From: Panicum virgatum
Taxonomy: Eukaryota; Streptophyta; Magnoliopsida; Poales; Poaceae
DNA: 64,000 nt
Assembly (NCBI RefSeq): GCF_016808335.1
Contig: NC_053148.1
Span: 17,264,433-17,328,432, forward strand
Direction of reading: 5' to 3'
Below are positions 9,695-21,540 of the stretch, one piece after another. The position numbers and the translations under genes were made by a program. Positions within the stretch are counted from its first letter, which is position 1; every line of letters starts with the position of its first letter. The notes under the pieces are model-generated. The model was not told the DNA's origin. It did no database searches and saw only the letters and a program-made list of their open reading frames with translations.

Positions 9695-12600
9695 TCACGC
9701 TGCGGCATCTGTTGTAGGATCATAGAAGCAGCCCTTTGGGTCGATGATCTCCTTAAGAATGAATTCAACCAACATCCCCTGGACCATCCTTAGTGTATTT
9801 TGATCTGCCTGTTTGCTTGGTTTGTAATCCTGCATAATACAATTATTGAGAATACAATTAAATATCTGTTTCTGAATTGAAATGCAGAATGTGAGCAGAG
9901 ACAAGGCTGATCAGTATATATACTTACAGAAGCCTTTTTCACATTGCACATGTCACATAGTAGCTCGTACATGTTAAATGCAACATAGAATCCACACGCC
10001 ATGCTCCCCGACGGCTGCTGAGCGCACTGCATGAAGAAGGTACAAAAATGACAAAGTTAAGGCGGTACAAAACACATATGAAGGCACTTTAAAGAAAAAC
10101 CGGGCTGTTACCAGGATATCTGTCTTGTGTGTGAGTTTAGGTTTGTTTTTTGAATTTTTTTTCATCTTAGGATCAATGTACTCAGAATAGGCCCTGCACG
10201 ATCAGCGATATTGATTAGAAACATTAAGAGATGGAATTTTTGTGAACAAAACCTACAATATACTTACCAGTTGACAACAGTTACTACATCCTTGAACTAT
10301 CGCAATGGAAAACCTTTAGAAGAATCCAAATACCAGACCACATTCCACTTCATCGCAATGATGACCAGTACCCAGTGGCTACCGGTGTTGAAGGCACCGA
10401 CCATTTAGTCGTGTTTCATAGCCTTTTTAATTGCTTGAATCACATCAATGCTCTTGAATTGAACCACTGTAGCCGAGAAAATTTGTGGGTCCAAAAAGCC
10501 AACATTGCATTTCATCTCCTCAGCCAATTTCATCATTTTCCTACAAATAAACAATTTCTTAGCATGAGCTTGTTTGTAAAGAATTAAAGAATTTTTTTAT
10601 ATTCAAGGGACTTACAATGTCCAGCACCTCAACAAGCCAACATCCAGACTGTCCAAGTTGAAAAGGTCATACAAGTCATTGAATCCTATTGTCAATTGCA
10701 ATTCACCGTCACTATCAAAGCAGGATGCATGCACCTTTGCAGAAATTTCAGTAGTACCATGCAGACATTTTTGCATGACAAAAGCATGCAAGCCTTCACA
10801 ACTTTCCCCAGCAATCTTTAAAGCCTCTTCTGACAATATAGGCTCACCAGGCTTGTATTTTAGATTAGCCATAGTCCAAGCAGCGCCAACGTCCATTTTT
10901 CTAGTCTGGTGTTGGTCCATCTGCTGCTGTTGTTGTGGCTTTTGCAGCTGCGTTGTTTGGTTGAGCTGCTGGGTTGGAGTTTGGCTGAGCTGCTGCTGAT
11001 TGGTTGGAGTTTGGCTTTCTATTAGCTGCTCCGACTGATTTTTAGGCTGATGTGGCCCCATTTTATTTTCAGGCTGCTGGCTGAGGTGCGGCTTCTGCTG
11101 AGCCTCCTTTTGCTGACGTGGAGCTAAAGTAGCTCCATCTGAACCTGTACAAGCTGATATTGCTGCAGACTTTGGATCTCTAGACCTAGGTGGTACAAGA
11201 ATTCTTTGTCTTGGCCACTATATGCGTTGCAAGAGAGAATCACCTATGGTTATGATTTCATCCCCTACTGGGATAGGAAGTTTGATGTGCCTTGCATTGG
11301 GCCACACGTAAGTAGATTGCACTATTGCATACCCACTCTGCACCGGTACTGTATGGCAAGTCTGTTGATTTGGATAGACAGTGGCTAATGCGAGCTCCAT
11401 GTCACATCCGCCGCAATCCACAAGACTGCACTTAGTTGGCTCTGTCAGCTGCTCTATTGTGTCCGGCTCATCAGGTGGTGGACCATCATTTTGGTCCTCG
11501 TCAATGTGCAAATCCTCCTCACACCTACTGTTGTTTCCAGTTTGGGTGAGGCACAGACCATCCGGTATATGCACGCCTGCAACTCTCAGCAACTCCATAA
11601 CTCTGGTGATTGTTTCACCAACGATCTCTTCCTTGTCCACATCAGGCCTCCTCCTCTTTTTCTTCCTGTACATTCTAGCACACTCTTCGCCAAACCCTTT
11701 ACCCCAGCCAAGTGAACTTGACACGCCTCGCACCCGACCTCTATGCTCTGGATTCTCAAGTGCCTCAGTAAGAACATCATTCTCCCTAACCCCGGTGAAA
11801 GAACCATCGCTAGTTTGAGCTGCAATTCTTTTCACCTTATCTGCTACTTCCGCCACCAGAGGGGAACTGAATGTTATGTTCCCGCTTTCACTAGTGGCCT
11901 TCCCTGACCTTGCCCATAGATATGGCCACGAACATCTAGGAAATTGCTCCCAAGGGTTCTCCTTTCCTTCTGCAGCTAGCTTTGTATCCTCCTCCTCCTC
12001 CCACTCTTTCCTTTTACCATGATAACCTTTTTCTGCCTATCTTGTGTGGCTTATTGTGCTTGGCTCTCTTCTCTTTCATTTCCTAGCTCACATGCTCAAA
12101 CAATGGAGAATTGGTTGTCTCCACAAACTCCTCCCAGTCTTCCTGCTTTAAAAAGGGGTGCTTCTCATAGGCAAGCTCATCTTACCGAACAAAATCTGCT
12201 CTTAAATGCGACTTGAATCCCGCTGCAAACTCACAATCTCTTTCATAGCTGCCTTAAATGCTTTATCGCGAGCAGTTGTGGACAGATCAGCTGGGTACTC
12301 TAGCTTTTCCTCCAAAACAGTGAACAAATCTCTCCTTTGTTCTGGTGTGAGATCCTCAGCTTTTGTGTTGATTGACACCCTCTCCCGGGCAATGAGGCCA
12401 CAGACCGTAATGAATCTTTTCCTCGCAGCATCTGGGGTAGGCCAACCATCATCATCAAGTCCAGTTGCAGTCACTTTGTCCTCTGGCCATTTGGTTTGTG
12501 TCCGTGACTTGCGTGCTCGAGTGCTACTCCCAGCAGTTTGTGAGGAGTGAGCCTGTGAAGCAGCTGCACTGTTGAAATTTGCATCATTTGACTCAGGTGC

Positions 12601-12753
12601 ATTGTTGCCTTGTGTACCAAGTTCACTATCACCAGTGGAACTTGCTGATGAGGCCGGCTGCATAGATTATATACAAGTGTGTTAGTAGAGCAACATAAGT
12701 GAGGCTGCAAAGCATCAATAATTATATAATAGTTGGGGATAGGTACTAACCAT
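9695..12753 (-). pseudogene. CACTA-1 second gene: Transposase_24 plus Ulp1-like protease
   Basis: Predicted coding parts on the minus strand: a start ATG at 12753-12751 spliced to 12661; a long exon 12661-10617; then 10540-10268, 10193-10112, 10026-9928 and 9829-9695. The N-terminal part is Ser/Ala-rich, followed by the plant CACTA Transposase_24 region (NPWEQFPRCSWPYLWARSG, then GSFTGVRENDVLTEAL and HRGRVRGVSSSLGWGKGF), a Gln-rich linker, and a C48 (Ulp1/SENP-like) peptidase fold with the His motif (GSHWVLVIIAM), Asp (WYLDSS) and Cys loop (QQPSGSMACGFYV). Lesions: a frameshift near 12205, stops at 12182-12184, 12083-12085, 11218-11220, 10405-10407 and 10297-10299. Protease catalytic residues survive although the frame is broken. 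In such elements this gene lies downstream of the transposase and is thought to bind the subterminal repeats. Confidence 0.85.
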
Positions 12754-12783
12754 TTTGACAGTGGCAAGCAGTGCTTATATATC

Positions 12784-13474
12784 AAAGCAATGAAGTGTAT
12801 ATTCTATGGCCTTTTGGCAAGAATAGGATAGAGCAATTAGTTAGTATAATTATGACAGGAAAAAAACTATACATCAAGACAACAGCAAAAAGTTGGTGAG
12901 ATATGAAATAAAGAGACACCCCTAAACAACTAAACCACAGCCAAAAAATTGTTGTTCTTTTCAATTGCAGATGAGGCATGTTCTCTTCAACATAAAGATA
13001 TGGCAGACAAATTAACTGTGAAACATGCTTTGGCCTAAAAATTAAATTAGCTTAGCTCACAGGCTTAGCTCACAGTTTTGAAAGGACTGCTAATCCTATG
13101 TGAAATGACCCTAAACAACAACAAAATAGCATGTCTCCCTAATAGCATAAAAATTGAAGTGGCATTTCTCTCTAATATAGGCAATTTTCTAGGTTCTGTA
13201 ACTAATATAGGCAATTTCTATCCAAAACCACATCAAAGTGGCATTTCTCCCTAGTAGCACAAAAATGTCTAACTAGTTCGTATAACTAATATAGGCAATT
13301 CCTACCCAAAACCACAGCAAAGTAGCATGTGAGAGTAGAAACTGTGAACACATTCACTAATGCATCATCCCTAATCATTCAGTAGGACACTTTCACTCCT
13401 CATGAAGTCACTGCTTGGTAGTTGGCCAAATTGGATCATTCTAGACTCTAAAATTGGAGGAAGGAGCCCTTACC
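12784..13474 (-). other. Leader intron of the second CACTA-1 gene with internal repeats
   Basis: Non-coding. The segment from about 13095 to 13330 holds three diverged copies of a unit containing ACTAATATAGGCAATT and AAAACCACA. A splice donor (GTAAGG) at 13473 on the minus strand would join the GC-rich leader exon to the coding exons. Confidence 0.45.
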
Positions 13475-13990
13475 TCTGTCACGAGGTGGCTGTGTCACGT
13501 CGTTGCCTGAGGTGGCTGGGTCGCCGTCGCCGGGATGCGTCGTCATCACGGCAGGAGCCGCCTCGCCATCGTCACAGCAGGAGCCGCCTGGCCGTCGTCA
13601 AGGCAGGAGCCGGCTCGCCATCGTCACGGCAGCAGCCGCCTCGCCGTCGTCACGCCAGCAGCCAGGTCGCCGTCGTCATGCCAGGTGCCGCCTCACCGGC
13701 GTCGAGTCGGGTTAGGGTTTCAAACCCTAGCTGTGACGGCGCGAGGAGGAACAAAGTGGAGGAGAGGCGCCGGGAGGAGAAGGCGAGTGGCGCGGAGGAG
13801 TAGGGCAGGAGGCGAGTCGCGCGGAGGAGGAGCGCAGGGCCAAAGGAGGAGAGCAGCGGCGCCGGAGGAGGAGGAGAGCAGCGGCGCCGGAGGAGGAGGA
13901 GAGGAGGGCGGCGGCGGAGGAGAAGAGAAGAGGATCTGATTTGGTTCGGCGGCGGAGAAGCGGTTTGTTTTGGGCTACAGATGCTGACGC
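13475..13990 (-). promoter_or_regulatory. GC-rich leader exon of the second CACTA-1 gene
   Basis: GC-rich block in AT-rich surroundings, read on the minus strand up to a donor at 13473. It contains six or so copies of a 30-bp unit (13539-13700, GCAGGAGCCGCCTCGCC core in plus orientation) and purine-rich GGAGGAGGAG tracts (13850-13925). Frames on both strands are open because of composition, but no domain is present. It probably includes promoter and 5' UTR. Confidence 0.45.
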
Positions 13991-14975
13991 GTGGGCCCGA
14001 AATCATTTTTTCAAACTAAAATTTGAACCTTCAAATGCCTAAGCTACTTTAGTTAAAAAATTCAACAAAAAATGTTTCTGGAAAGATAAAAACAGAGGTA
14101 ACAATCGAAGATATGGATCACCCTTGGATCTGTTATGTTTGTTCACAACTCAAAAAGAAAAACAGCCCAAATTGAATGTTCCATTAATTTTAGAGTTCAG
14201 AAAACAGCCCCTAAAAATTCATTAAAAATGTCAACAATTCATCATTTGACATATATTATTTGAATAAAATAACATAATTCATAGTTGTGTACTAAGAATG
14301 TAACTTACTTTACAATATGTTGCATCTTGTATAAATTAATATGATATAACAATTTTAATAACATCTTAACTTGGTCTAAAAGTTCTACAAATTGATGTGG
14401 CAACATAATTTGGGTCCCTAAGCTTTACATAAAAATTTCAAATGGATTCGATGAAGAAAGAATACGCATTGTGTACAAATGCCTACATCTTCCACATAGT
14501 TCCATGCAATATTACTCCAACATTGAAGTCTTCCATACTTAACCACATGTTCGAACTCGTATGCATGTCAAATTTCAACATAACCTTGTCCTCACCTTAA
14601 TATTGCAAAATACGATGAAGTACAAGGTAATGGTAGTGTCAAACAAATGTGTTTTCTAATATCTATTTAGGTCAAACAAGGTCAGGTATAGAAATAGAAT
14701 CTGATAAATTGAATATGTACTTGAAAGCATCATTAAAGGAAGGAGGGTGATTTTAGAAAAATTCAGGAAAAAAACATCGAATTTGGATTCCGTATGACCG
14801 AGTAATACCAGTTACAAATTTTAATTGTAGATTAAAAAGGACAAATGGCAACCGGGGCAATAGAACTGGGCCAATCGCGCGCTGCCACCTGGCCCAGAGG
14901 CAACCGCGCGCTGCCACCTGGCCCGCAGCGTAGAACTAAGTGAAAAAATAGAAAACTCAGTACAATGCAACAAAC
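13991..14975. other. Non-coding CACTA-1 interior
   Basis: AT-rich, no open frames of note. At 14870-14930 a unit of about 30 bp (CGCGCGCTGCCACCTGGCCC) is present twice in tandem. It may serve as promoter region between the two divergent genes (second gene leader on minus, small gene on plus). Confidence 0.4.
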
Positions 14976-15050
14976 AACGAAGTGGCAGAGTGGTAGTGCT
15001 TGAACCTCATGAAGTGCTGGTCTCGGGTTCGAATCCCCCCACTGACACTC
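14976..15050 (+). ncRNA. tRNA-like Pol III promoter segment (SINE head)
   Basis: An A box (TGGCAGAGTGGTAG, 14983-14996) and a perfect B box (GGTTCGAATCC, 15026-15036) have tRNA spacing, and a T run follows at 15052-15058, which could end a Pol III transcript. The cloverleaf is poor: the D arm can form but the anticodon and acceptor stems do not pair well. It is more likely a tRNA-derived SINE head than a working tRNA gene. It lies directly upstream of the small plus-strand gene. Confidence 0.5.
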
Positions 15051-15220
15051 TTTTTTGGACGTTTTTTTTTGGTCGACAAAACATCAAAAAATTATGCTGC
15101 TGCGCTGGCAAAAAATTGGGGCACGCCTGCGGGATGTCTCCGCCACTTCCTCTTCCTCTTCGTCTCCCTCGACCCCTCCGCCTCTTCCTCTTCCTATCCT
15201 CTTTGTCTCCGGCGGCGGCG

Positions 15221-16237
15221 ATGTTTTCCCGCAAGCGGCGTGCACTGGTCGCCCTGCAACTCCGGGAGGACGGCCGTTGGATCCCGGGGAAGAAACCAGG
15301 TGCGGGGAAGAAGGCAGCTGCAGGGATGAAGGCCCGCGCGGGGAAGGCGCCCGCGGCTACGAAGGCGGCCGTGGGGACGGCGGGCGCGGGGATGAAGACC
15401 CGCACGGGGAAAGCGGCCGTGGCTACAGCGGCCGCGGCGGGGACGGCGGCCGCGGGGACCCCTCCTGTCCTAACCCCCAAGGTGGAGGTGACCGAAGAGG
15501 AGCCGGTGCCGGGATACCTCCTGCCCTCCCCGCCGAGCTTCGGGCCCAAGGTGGAGGACGGCGGCGCTTCCCACTCCACCCCGCCACCGCCGCCGGCGGC
15601 TGCAGGGAAAGGCCCTTCCAACGCATCTCAGGTAATCGTTGCAACAAAATCTACAAGTTTTGTTAGATGCAAATCATCAGAATCTGTCCATATTTTAATC
15701 TATGAAAAAGAATATAATAAATAGCCCATAAATGTTCTGGTAGTTTAGTTCAGTGGCTAGGCTTGATTTTTGGGTATGTTAATCACTAGTTTAGAAACAC
15801 CTGGTAAAAATATGAACTCTATTTGAACTTGTTTACTTAAATGGTAAAGATTCTTAAATCTACTAGTGAACTTCATATATTAATGTTGGTAGACCTAGTC
15901 ATAGTTTAGCTCTAAAATTTTTACTGGATGAACATGTTACTGAGATCTTGCTGATATATAAGTTAGAGAATTTTTAGATCTTGTTTGCCATATATTCTGT
16001 TTAATGTTTGTTTGATGAACTTAATTCATGGTATTTAGTTTCTATTTGATAAACTTTGTCTTGCAGGTACCTTTTGATCAGATGACCATCATGCAGTTGC
16101 ACAACACCTTAGCAGACTCACATGAGAGGGTGGTGGCACTTAAAGATGAGCTTGTTCGGGAGAGAGGAAGGAAGAAGGCCATTGAGCGTGCACTGAAAGC
16201 AGCAATCAAGGCTCACAGAGGTGGCAGAAACATCTAA
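15221..16237 (+). CDS. Small two-exon gene inside CACTA-1, unknown function
   Basis: Exon 1 (15221-15631) and exon 2 (16067-16237) join in phase 0 at CAG/GTAATC and TTGCAG/GTACC, giving 193 residues with no internal stop. The first 75 residues are basic and rich in Ala, Gly and Lys with repeating GKKAAAG / AGKAP motifs, like an H1-type tail. Then comes a short acidic stretch (VEVTEEEPVPGY), a Pro-rich linker, and a C-terminal amphipathic helix (about residues 142-186, LADSHERVVALKDELVRERG) that should form a coiled coil. An upstream in-frame ATG at 15134 would add 29 residues with a hydrophobic run (LRLFLFLSSLSPAAA). It lies antisense to and between the two transposition genes. I do not recognise the family. 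It could be a captured host gene or an accessory gene of this CACTA lineage; unlike its neighbours it has no visible lesion. Confidence 0.6.
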
Positions 16238-16489
16238 TCCACCAGGACTGTTTTCATTTTGGTTTGGATTCCAATGGCCATGTCTGATTTTGGTAGACTG
16301 TGTAATGGCCATGTTCTTAGGCTAGAGGTTGACGAAGGCACACTGAACTAGTCCATGCCTGTGTGTGCCTCATATACTTTCTAATTGCCCATATTCTAAG
16401 GCACACCGATTTTGTCCATTTCTGTGTGTGCCCAATTAGTCATGTGCTCCTGCTAATATATATATGTACTTGTGAAAAACTGAAGGGTC

Positions 16490-16520
<31 letters not shown>
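16490..16520. repeat. GT/AT microsatellite
   Basis: GTGTGTGT followed by about ten AT units, between the small gene and the internal motif cluster of CACTA-1. Confidence 0.85.
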
Positions 16521-16611
16521 GTTATGTGATCTCTAAAAATGAGCTGTGTCATGTGTTCTGTGCTCTGTGCTCTGTGATCTGATCTCTAAAAGTCCTATTG
16601 GGAATTGTGTC

Positions 16612-16690
16612 ATACGTAACGGGCACATTCGTAAGGCCCATTACGAATGACTAATTTGTAACAGGCACATTTGTAATGCCCGTTACCAAT
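16612..16690. repeat. Internal copies of the CACTA-1 arm motif
   Basis: CGTAACGGGCACATTCG, CCCATTACGAATGAC, TGTAACAGGCACATTTG and GCCCGTTACCAATGAC follow one another, the same GTAACGG/CCGTTAC motif as in the subterminal arrays but over 5 kb from either end. The cluster begins about 140 bp beyond the stop of the transposase gene. Confidence 0.8.
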
Positions 16691-16830
16691 GACCAACTAC
16701 ACAATGCACATGTCTGAATGTATATAACAGACAGAATGTAACAGACTGAATATTACCAAGTCAAGCATATGATCTGAATATTACCAAGAATGTAACAGAC
16801 TGAATATTACCAAGTCAAGCATATGACCAA

Positions 16831-19800
16831 CTACACAGAATGCTTTTTCCTTGCTTTATGGACTTTGATGGTTTCCCGATGGTCGCGTGGCAAGTATGGT
16901 GTTTTTTCATCTGCCAAGAGTCGAGGCACGTATGAAATGTCAAAGGAAGGAATTTCATCAAATTGGTTGTATTCCTCCTCCTCAACAACATTTTCAACCC
17001 CAACAATCCTTTTTTCCCAGGCATAACCACATACCAGTTTTTCTTTGCAAGGTCAGGTACATAGAACACCTGCTGCACATCCTTGGCGAAGACAAATGGT
17101 TCATCTTTGTAACCAAAAACTTGTAGATCAACACTAACAAACCCATATTTGTCCTCGGTCACACCTTTCTTCCCATTGACCCATCGGCACCGAAACAGGG
17201 CTACCTTCAATCCAACATAGTCATGTTCCCATATCTCCTCTATCTGACCATAATATGTGTCTGTCTCCATGTTGTTGTCGACGGCATCAACACGCACACC
17301 ACTATTTTGATAGATGCTCTTGGCATCTTGGGCCATGGTGTAGAAAGTGTATCCATTGATATCATATGCTTGGTATGTTGTAATAGTGAATAATGGCCCC
17401 GCTGCTAGTTTTCTTATCTCATGATCGGTTATAGCAGTGCTGCCTTTCTGGACATAAATCTCGAAACCAAGTGTTAAAGCCTTGCATGTGCTTCTTTGCA
17501 ACCCAAGCCTCAATTCGATTAGGATTACCTTCACGTAGGTGTCGCAAATGCTCGTTGACATACGGTGTAACTATGTCGGTCTGTTGTAGCACGATGAAAT
17601 GAGCCTTGTTGAAGGAATCTCGACTAGGAGTGATTGACTTTTTGCCCAAGGTCCCAACACCTGCAAGCCTACCTTCATGCCGTGAATGAGGCACACCAAT
17701 GGGGTTTTGGGGGTCCATATAACCCATGGCCCACTCCGCTGCTTCGATGGTACCATAGCCACGAACCATGGCTCCCTCAGGAAAAGACCGGTTATGTACC
17801 AAAGATTTGAGGAAGCCATAGAACCTCTCATAAGGAAACATTTGATGAAGGTAAGATGGGCCAAGGTAGAAGATCTCCTTCGCAAGATGTGCTGTTAAAT
17901 GGACCATGAGATCAAAGAATGTTGGTGGAAAAGTAGCCTCAAGCAAGCATAGGGTCTCAAAATGCCTTCTCTGTAACCTCGATAGTGCATTCACGTCAAT
18001 CACCTTCTGTTCTATCACATTGAAGAAAAAGCACAAGCTCATGATAGCCTCGCGAACCAGTACTGTCTTGATACCTCTAAGTGCAACAGGCAGAAGAGCT
18101 GTCATCAACACATCGCAATCATGAGATTTCATCAAGTGGAAATTCATTTTCATGTCCTTCATCGACACTAGCCTCTTGAAGTTCAATGAGTTACCTGAAG
18201 GTACTTTCAAACCATGCAAAAACTCGCAGAATTCTTTTCTCTCCGTCTTTGACAATGTGGTTGCAGCTACAGGAAGGACCGTCGGAAGGACCGTCCCCGT
18301 GTCTGTTTCCTCTGCATAGAGCTCCGGCCTAATGCCCATATCTTTCAGATCCTCCCTTACATTTTCATGATCTTTTCCTTTGCCCCTCTGTTGTAACAAT
18401 GTTCCACACATGCTCTCACACACATTCTTCTTGATGTGCATGGTGTCAATCGAATGACGCACATCCAACAGCTGCCAATACTCTAGCTCCCATAATATTT
18501 ATTTTTTGTTCCACATCCCCTGATCCTCTTCTTCTTCACCATCTCGCTTCTTTCTTTTGCCAAGGATAGCATCCTTAGGTAATCCCTCAATAGTTTTGAT
18601 GTCTTTGACTTGCAAGTGGACCTCCCTTCCAGACACATACTGAGGCGCCATTCGATTCTCCTTTTCCCCATCAAACTGACAATCCATGTTCCAGTATGGA
18701 TGTTTCTTATGGAGGAAACGATGGTGCCCCAAAAAGACAAATTTCTTTGACTTTCTCAACCACAATGAGCAGGTTTCATCTAAGCAGTGGGGGCAAGCTT
18801 CACCTTTCCTTTTACTCTGCCCGGAGAGGTTGCGATGAGCCGGGTTGTCGTTGATGGTGGTGAACAACATGGCGTGCAACGTAAAGTCCTTACGCTCAAA
18901 CTCATCCCAAACATCCTTCACACCAGGCTTCCAAAGTGTCCGCAGGTCATCAACCAAGGGCCTCAAGTACACATCAATACGGTCACCGGGTTGCTTTGGC
19001 CCCGAGACCAAGATTGACAACATCAAGTATTTACGTTTCTTGCAGAGCCACGGTGGAAGGTTCAACACTGACAACACGACAGGCCAGGTGCTATGCGTTG
19101 AACTCTGATTACCAAATGGGTTCACCCCGTCTGTGCTCATAGCGAACCGAATGTTCCTGCAATCTTCTTCAAACCAAGGAAAGTGGGCATCAATGTTACC
19201 CCACTGTGCTGCATCTGCTAGGTGCCTAAGCTTGCCATCCCCGGTCTTGTTACGGCCTTCCTTATGCCAACGCAAGAGTTGGGCCTCCTTTCGTGTGGCA
19301 AACATGCATTTCAAGCGGGGAATGAGTGAAAAATACCATGCCACCCTCACAGGACCCCCTCTGTTACCCTTCCTGCCTCTGATCTCCACGGGCTCGTTCC
19401 CGTCCTCAGCATTATTATCTCCGCCATCTTTTGTCCTCTTGAAACGACCGAACCCACACTTAGGGCAATTGTCAAGGTCCTCATACTCTCCACGGAACAA
19501 CACACAGCTATTCTTACATGCATGTATTCTTTCCACCTCTAAACCCAAAGGACAAATTATCTTCTTAGCCTCATAGACAGACCCAACCACTTGGTTTCCC
19601 TCTGATAGCATGTCTTTTAGCAGATCTAATAGTTGTTTGAAACTTTTGTCGGTCCAACCATGATTTGCCTTAAGCAGCAGAAGTTTGAGATCACCAGAAA
19701 GCCGAGAGTACTTGTGACAACCAGGGTACAGGGGTTTCTTTGAATCTTCGACGAATTGCTTCAGCCTCGATAATTTTGAAGATGTGTACATGCCCTGAAA

Positions 19801-20360
19801 CTCAACATCTCTCAACATTTGATCAACATTGTTCACACGAGGCAGTAAATCATCATAGCTGAAACCCGTAACTTCTTGGTCAGTCATTTCCTCAGGCTGC
19901 ATCACGCCCGGTGGGAATGCTTCATCTTCCTCAAAGTCATAATTGCCACATTCTTCTTCTCCTATAATAATGACAAATCAAAGAGTTAATACATTATGCT
20001 CTACCCTTTAACAATGAGAAATCAATGAGTAAAGTCAATAGTTACTCGTTTCACCTTCAGCATGGCGTCGCGCTACATCTTCATTAAGGCATCCATCTTT
20101 GTCTTCATTAAGGCCTTCCTCACCATGCTTGTTCCAACACATGTAATTCTTTTTGAATCCATGTGTGATCAAATGATGGAAAATGTTGTCCCTTTGTCCA
20201 AACTTCTTCTGGTTCAAATAGTCAACACAGAGGCAATGCATTGAAGGCACACCCCGATTTCTCATGTCCGCCTCTGCTTGAGCAAGGAAACCATTAACCC
20301 TACTTAGGAAGGTCTCCAAACTCAGGGCTGACTGTACATCCAAGTCCGATCAACCGCCAT
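16831..20360 (-). pseudogene. CACTA-1 transposase (TnpD/Tnp2-like)
   Basis: Predicted coding exons on the minus strand: 20360-20047 and 19961-16831. Domains in order: Transpos_assoc at the N-terminus (DRTWMY, then NGFLAQAEADMRNRG and ITHGFKKNYMCWNKHGE), the Transposase_21 core (HACKNSCVLFRGEYEDLDNC, CPKCGFGRFK, RFAMSTDGVNPFGN, DFTLHAMLFTTINDNPA), DUF4218 (LLDVRHSIDTMHIKKNVCES through GPSYLHQMFPYERFYGFLK) and DUF4216 (VALFRCRWVNGKKG, YKDEPFVFAKDVQQVFYV). Family function: cut-and-paste transposase acting in the nucleus on the element ends. Lesions are few: a frameshift near the start (about 20330), a TAA at 18496-18498 between Transposase_21 and DUF4218, and frameshifts near 17445 and 17010. 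The natural stop is TAG at 16831-16833. The long uninterrupted stretches suggest fairly recent decay. Confidence 0.9.
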
Positions 20361-20544
20361 CTACAAGATGATTTGTTCATTTCATATTGGTCAAATTTGT
20401 ACTATGAAACAAAGTGTTACAAAGGCTTTAGTAAAAACTTGAAAACATGGATCAACAAGAGTATTTTGGTTGTATTTGATAAATATTTATTCTACTAGAG
20501 GTTTGCCAACTACTTAGGAGGATTAGAAGGCTCAAATTACATAC

Positions 20545-20990
20545 CCTCTCAATGTGCTGCTGTAGGAGCGGCGGGGAGGGAACACGGTGGCGCGACGGAG
20601 CCACGTGGTGGAGCCAAGCTGCCGTAGGGGTCGCCGGTGGAGCCAAGTGGAGCAGAGGCGCCGGCGGGGTCGCCGGTAGAGCCAAGTGGAGCCAACTCGT
20701 AGTAGAGGCGGCCCGAGGTCGCAGTAGAGGCGCCGGCGGCGGTCGCAGAGCAGAGCAGCGGCGGGCGATGGTTCGGGCGAGCAGAGGCACCGGCGGGCAC
20801 AGCAGAGCAGCGCGGCGGGCGCTGGTGGTGGTGGAGCCGGAGTGCGACCAGTCGCAGCAGAGACACCGCCAGCGGGCACAGCGGCGGCAGTCTTAGCGGC
20901 GAAGGACCGCCAGCACGGCGCCTGCGCCGGGTGGACGACGCCGGCGATCGAGAGGCTACAGTGCTAGAATGATGCCGCACATCAATCATT
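20545..20990 (-). promoter_or_regulatory. GC-rich leader exon of the CACTA-1 transposase gene
   Basis: GC-rich block with repeated GTCGCCGGTRGAGCCAAG units (about 20630-20700), read on the minus strand to a donor (GTATGT at 20544). It sits between the right subterminal array and the first coding exon, so it is the likely promoter/5' UTR region. Frames here are open on both strands without domains. Confidence 0.5.
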
Positions 20991-21027
20991 GCTACAGTGC
21001 TCCACCTCAATCATTGCTAGACAATTT

Positions 21028-21540
21028 GTAACGGGCGTGGAGAAACATACGTAATGGCTTCTCTCCCACGTTATGAAAATAAGACATTGGTAACGGCCAT
21101 AGCAGACCGTTACTCATGTCTGAGCCATTCGTAACGGGCGTTGAGCAACATATGAAATGTGTGCTCTCCCACATTATGAAAAGAAGATATCGGTAACGGT
21201 CATAGCAGACCGTTACTCATGTCAGTGCTATTCGTAATGGGGGTTAAACCAACCGTTACGCATTTTGGTATTTTTAGTAACGGTCTTTAACAAACCGTTA
21301 CTAATAATGTCCCTATTTGTAACGGTTGCGTGCAGAAACCGTTACGGCCCAGAATCTAGTAACGGGCTTTACTGACGACCGTTACTATTGTTGATTATTA
21401 GTAATGGGCGTTGCGGTGGCGTGGTCGGGATAGGCCCTGCCAGGATTATTGGTAATGCGCGTTGTTTGTGGTCCGTTACAGTTTTACTTCTCTGTAACGG
21501 GCTTCTAGAGCCCGTTACTAATGCCGTGTTACCTATTTGA
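21028..21540. repeat. Right subterminal repeat array of CACTA-1
   Basis: At least a dozen GTAACGG/CCGTTAC motifs alternating in orientation. Two near-identical 130-bp blocks are visible (ACGGGCGTGGAGAAACATACG near 21030 and ACGGGCGTTGAGCAACATATG near 21133). The array faces the left array across the element. Confidence 0.85.

Noticed and set aside
12471..12785. Separate minus-strand gene of 104 codons
   Set aside because: Shifted-frame shadow of the second CACTA-1 gene, spanning its predicted acceptor site.
14976..15050. Functional tRNA-Met gene (CAT in anticodon position)
   Set aside because: A and B boxes are good but anticodon and acceptor stems do not pair, so it is kept only as a tRNA-like SINE head.
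15007..15621. 204-codon minus-strand frame opposite the small CACTA-1 gene
   Set aside because: Low-complexity Pro/Ala/Gly shadow of the plus-strand exon with no start context, splice partner or domain.
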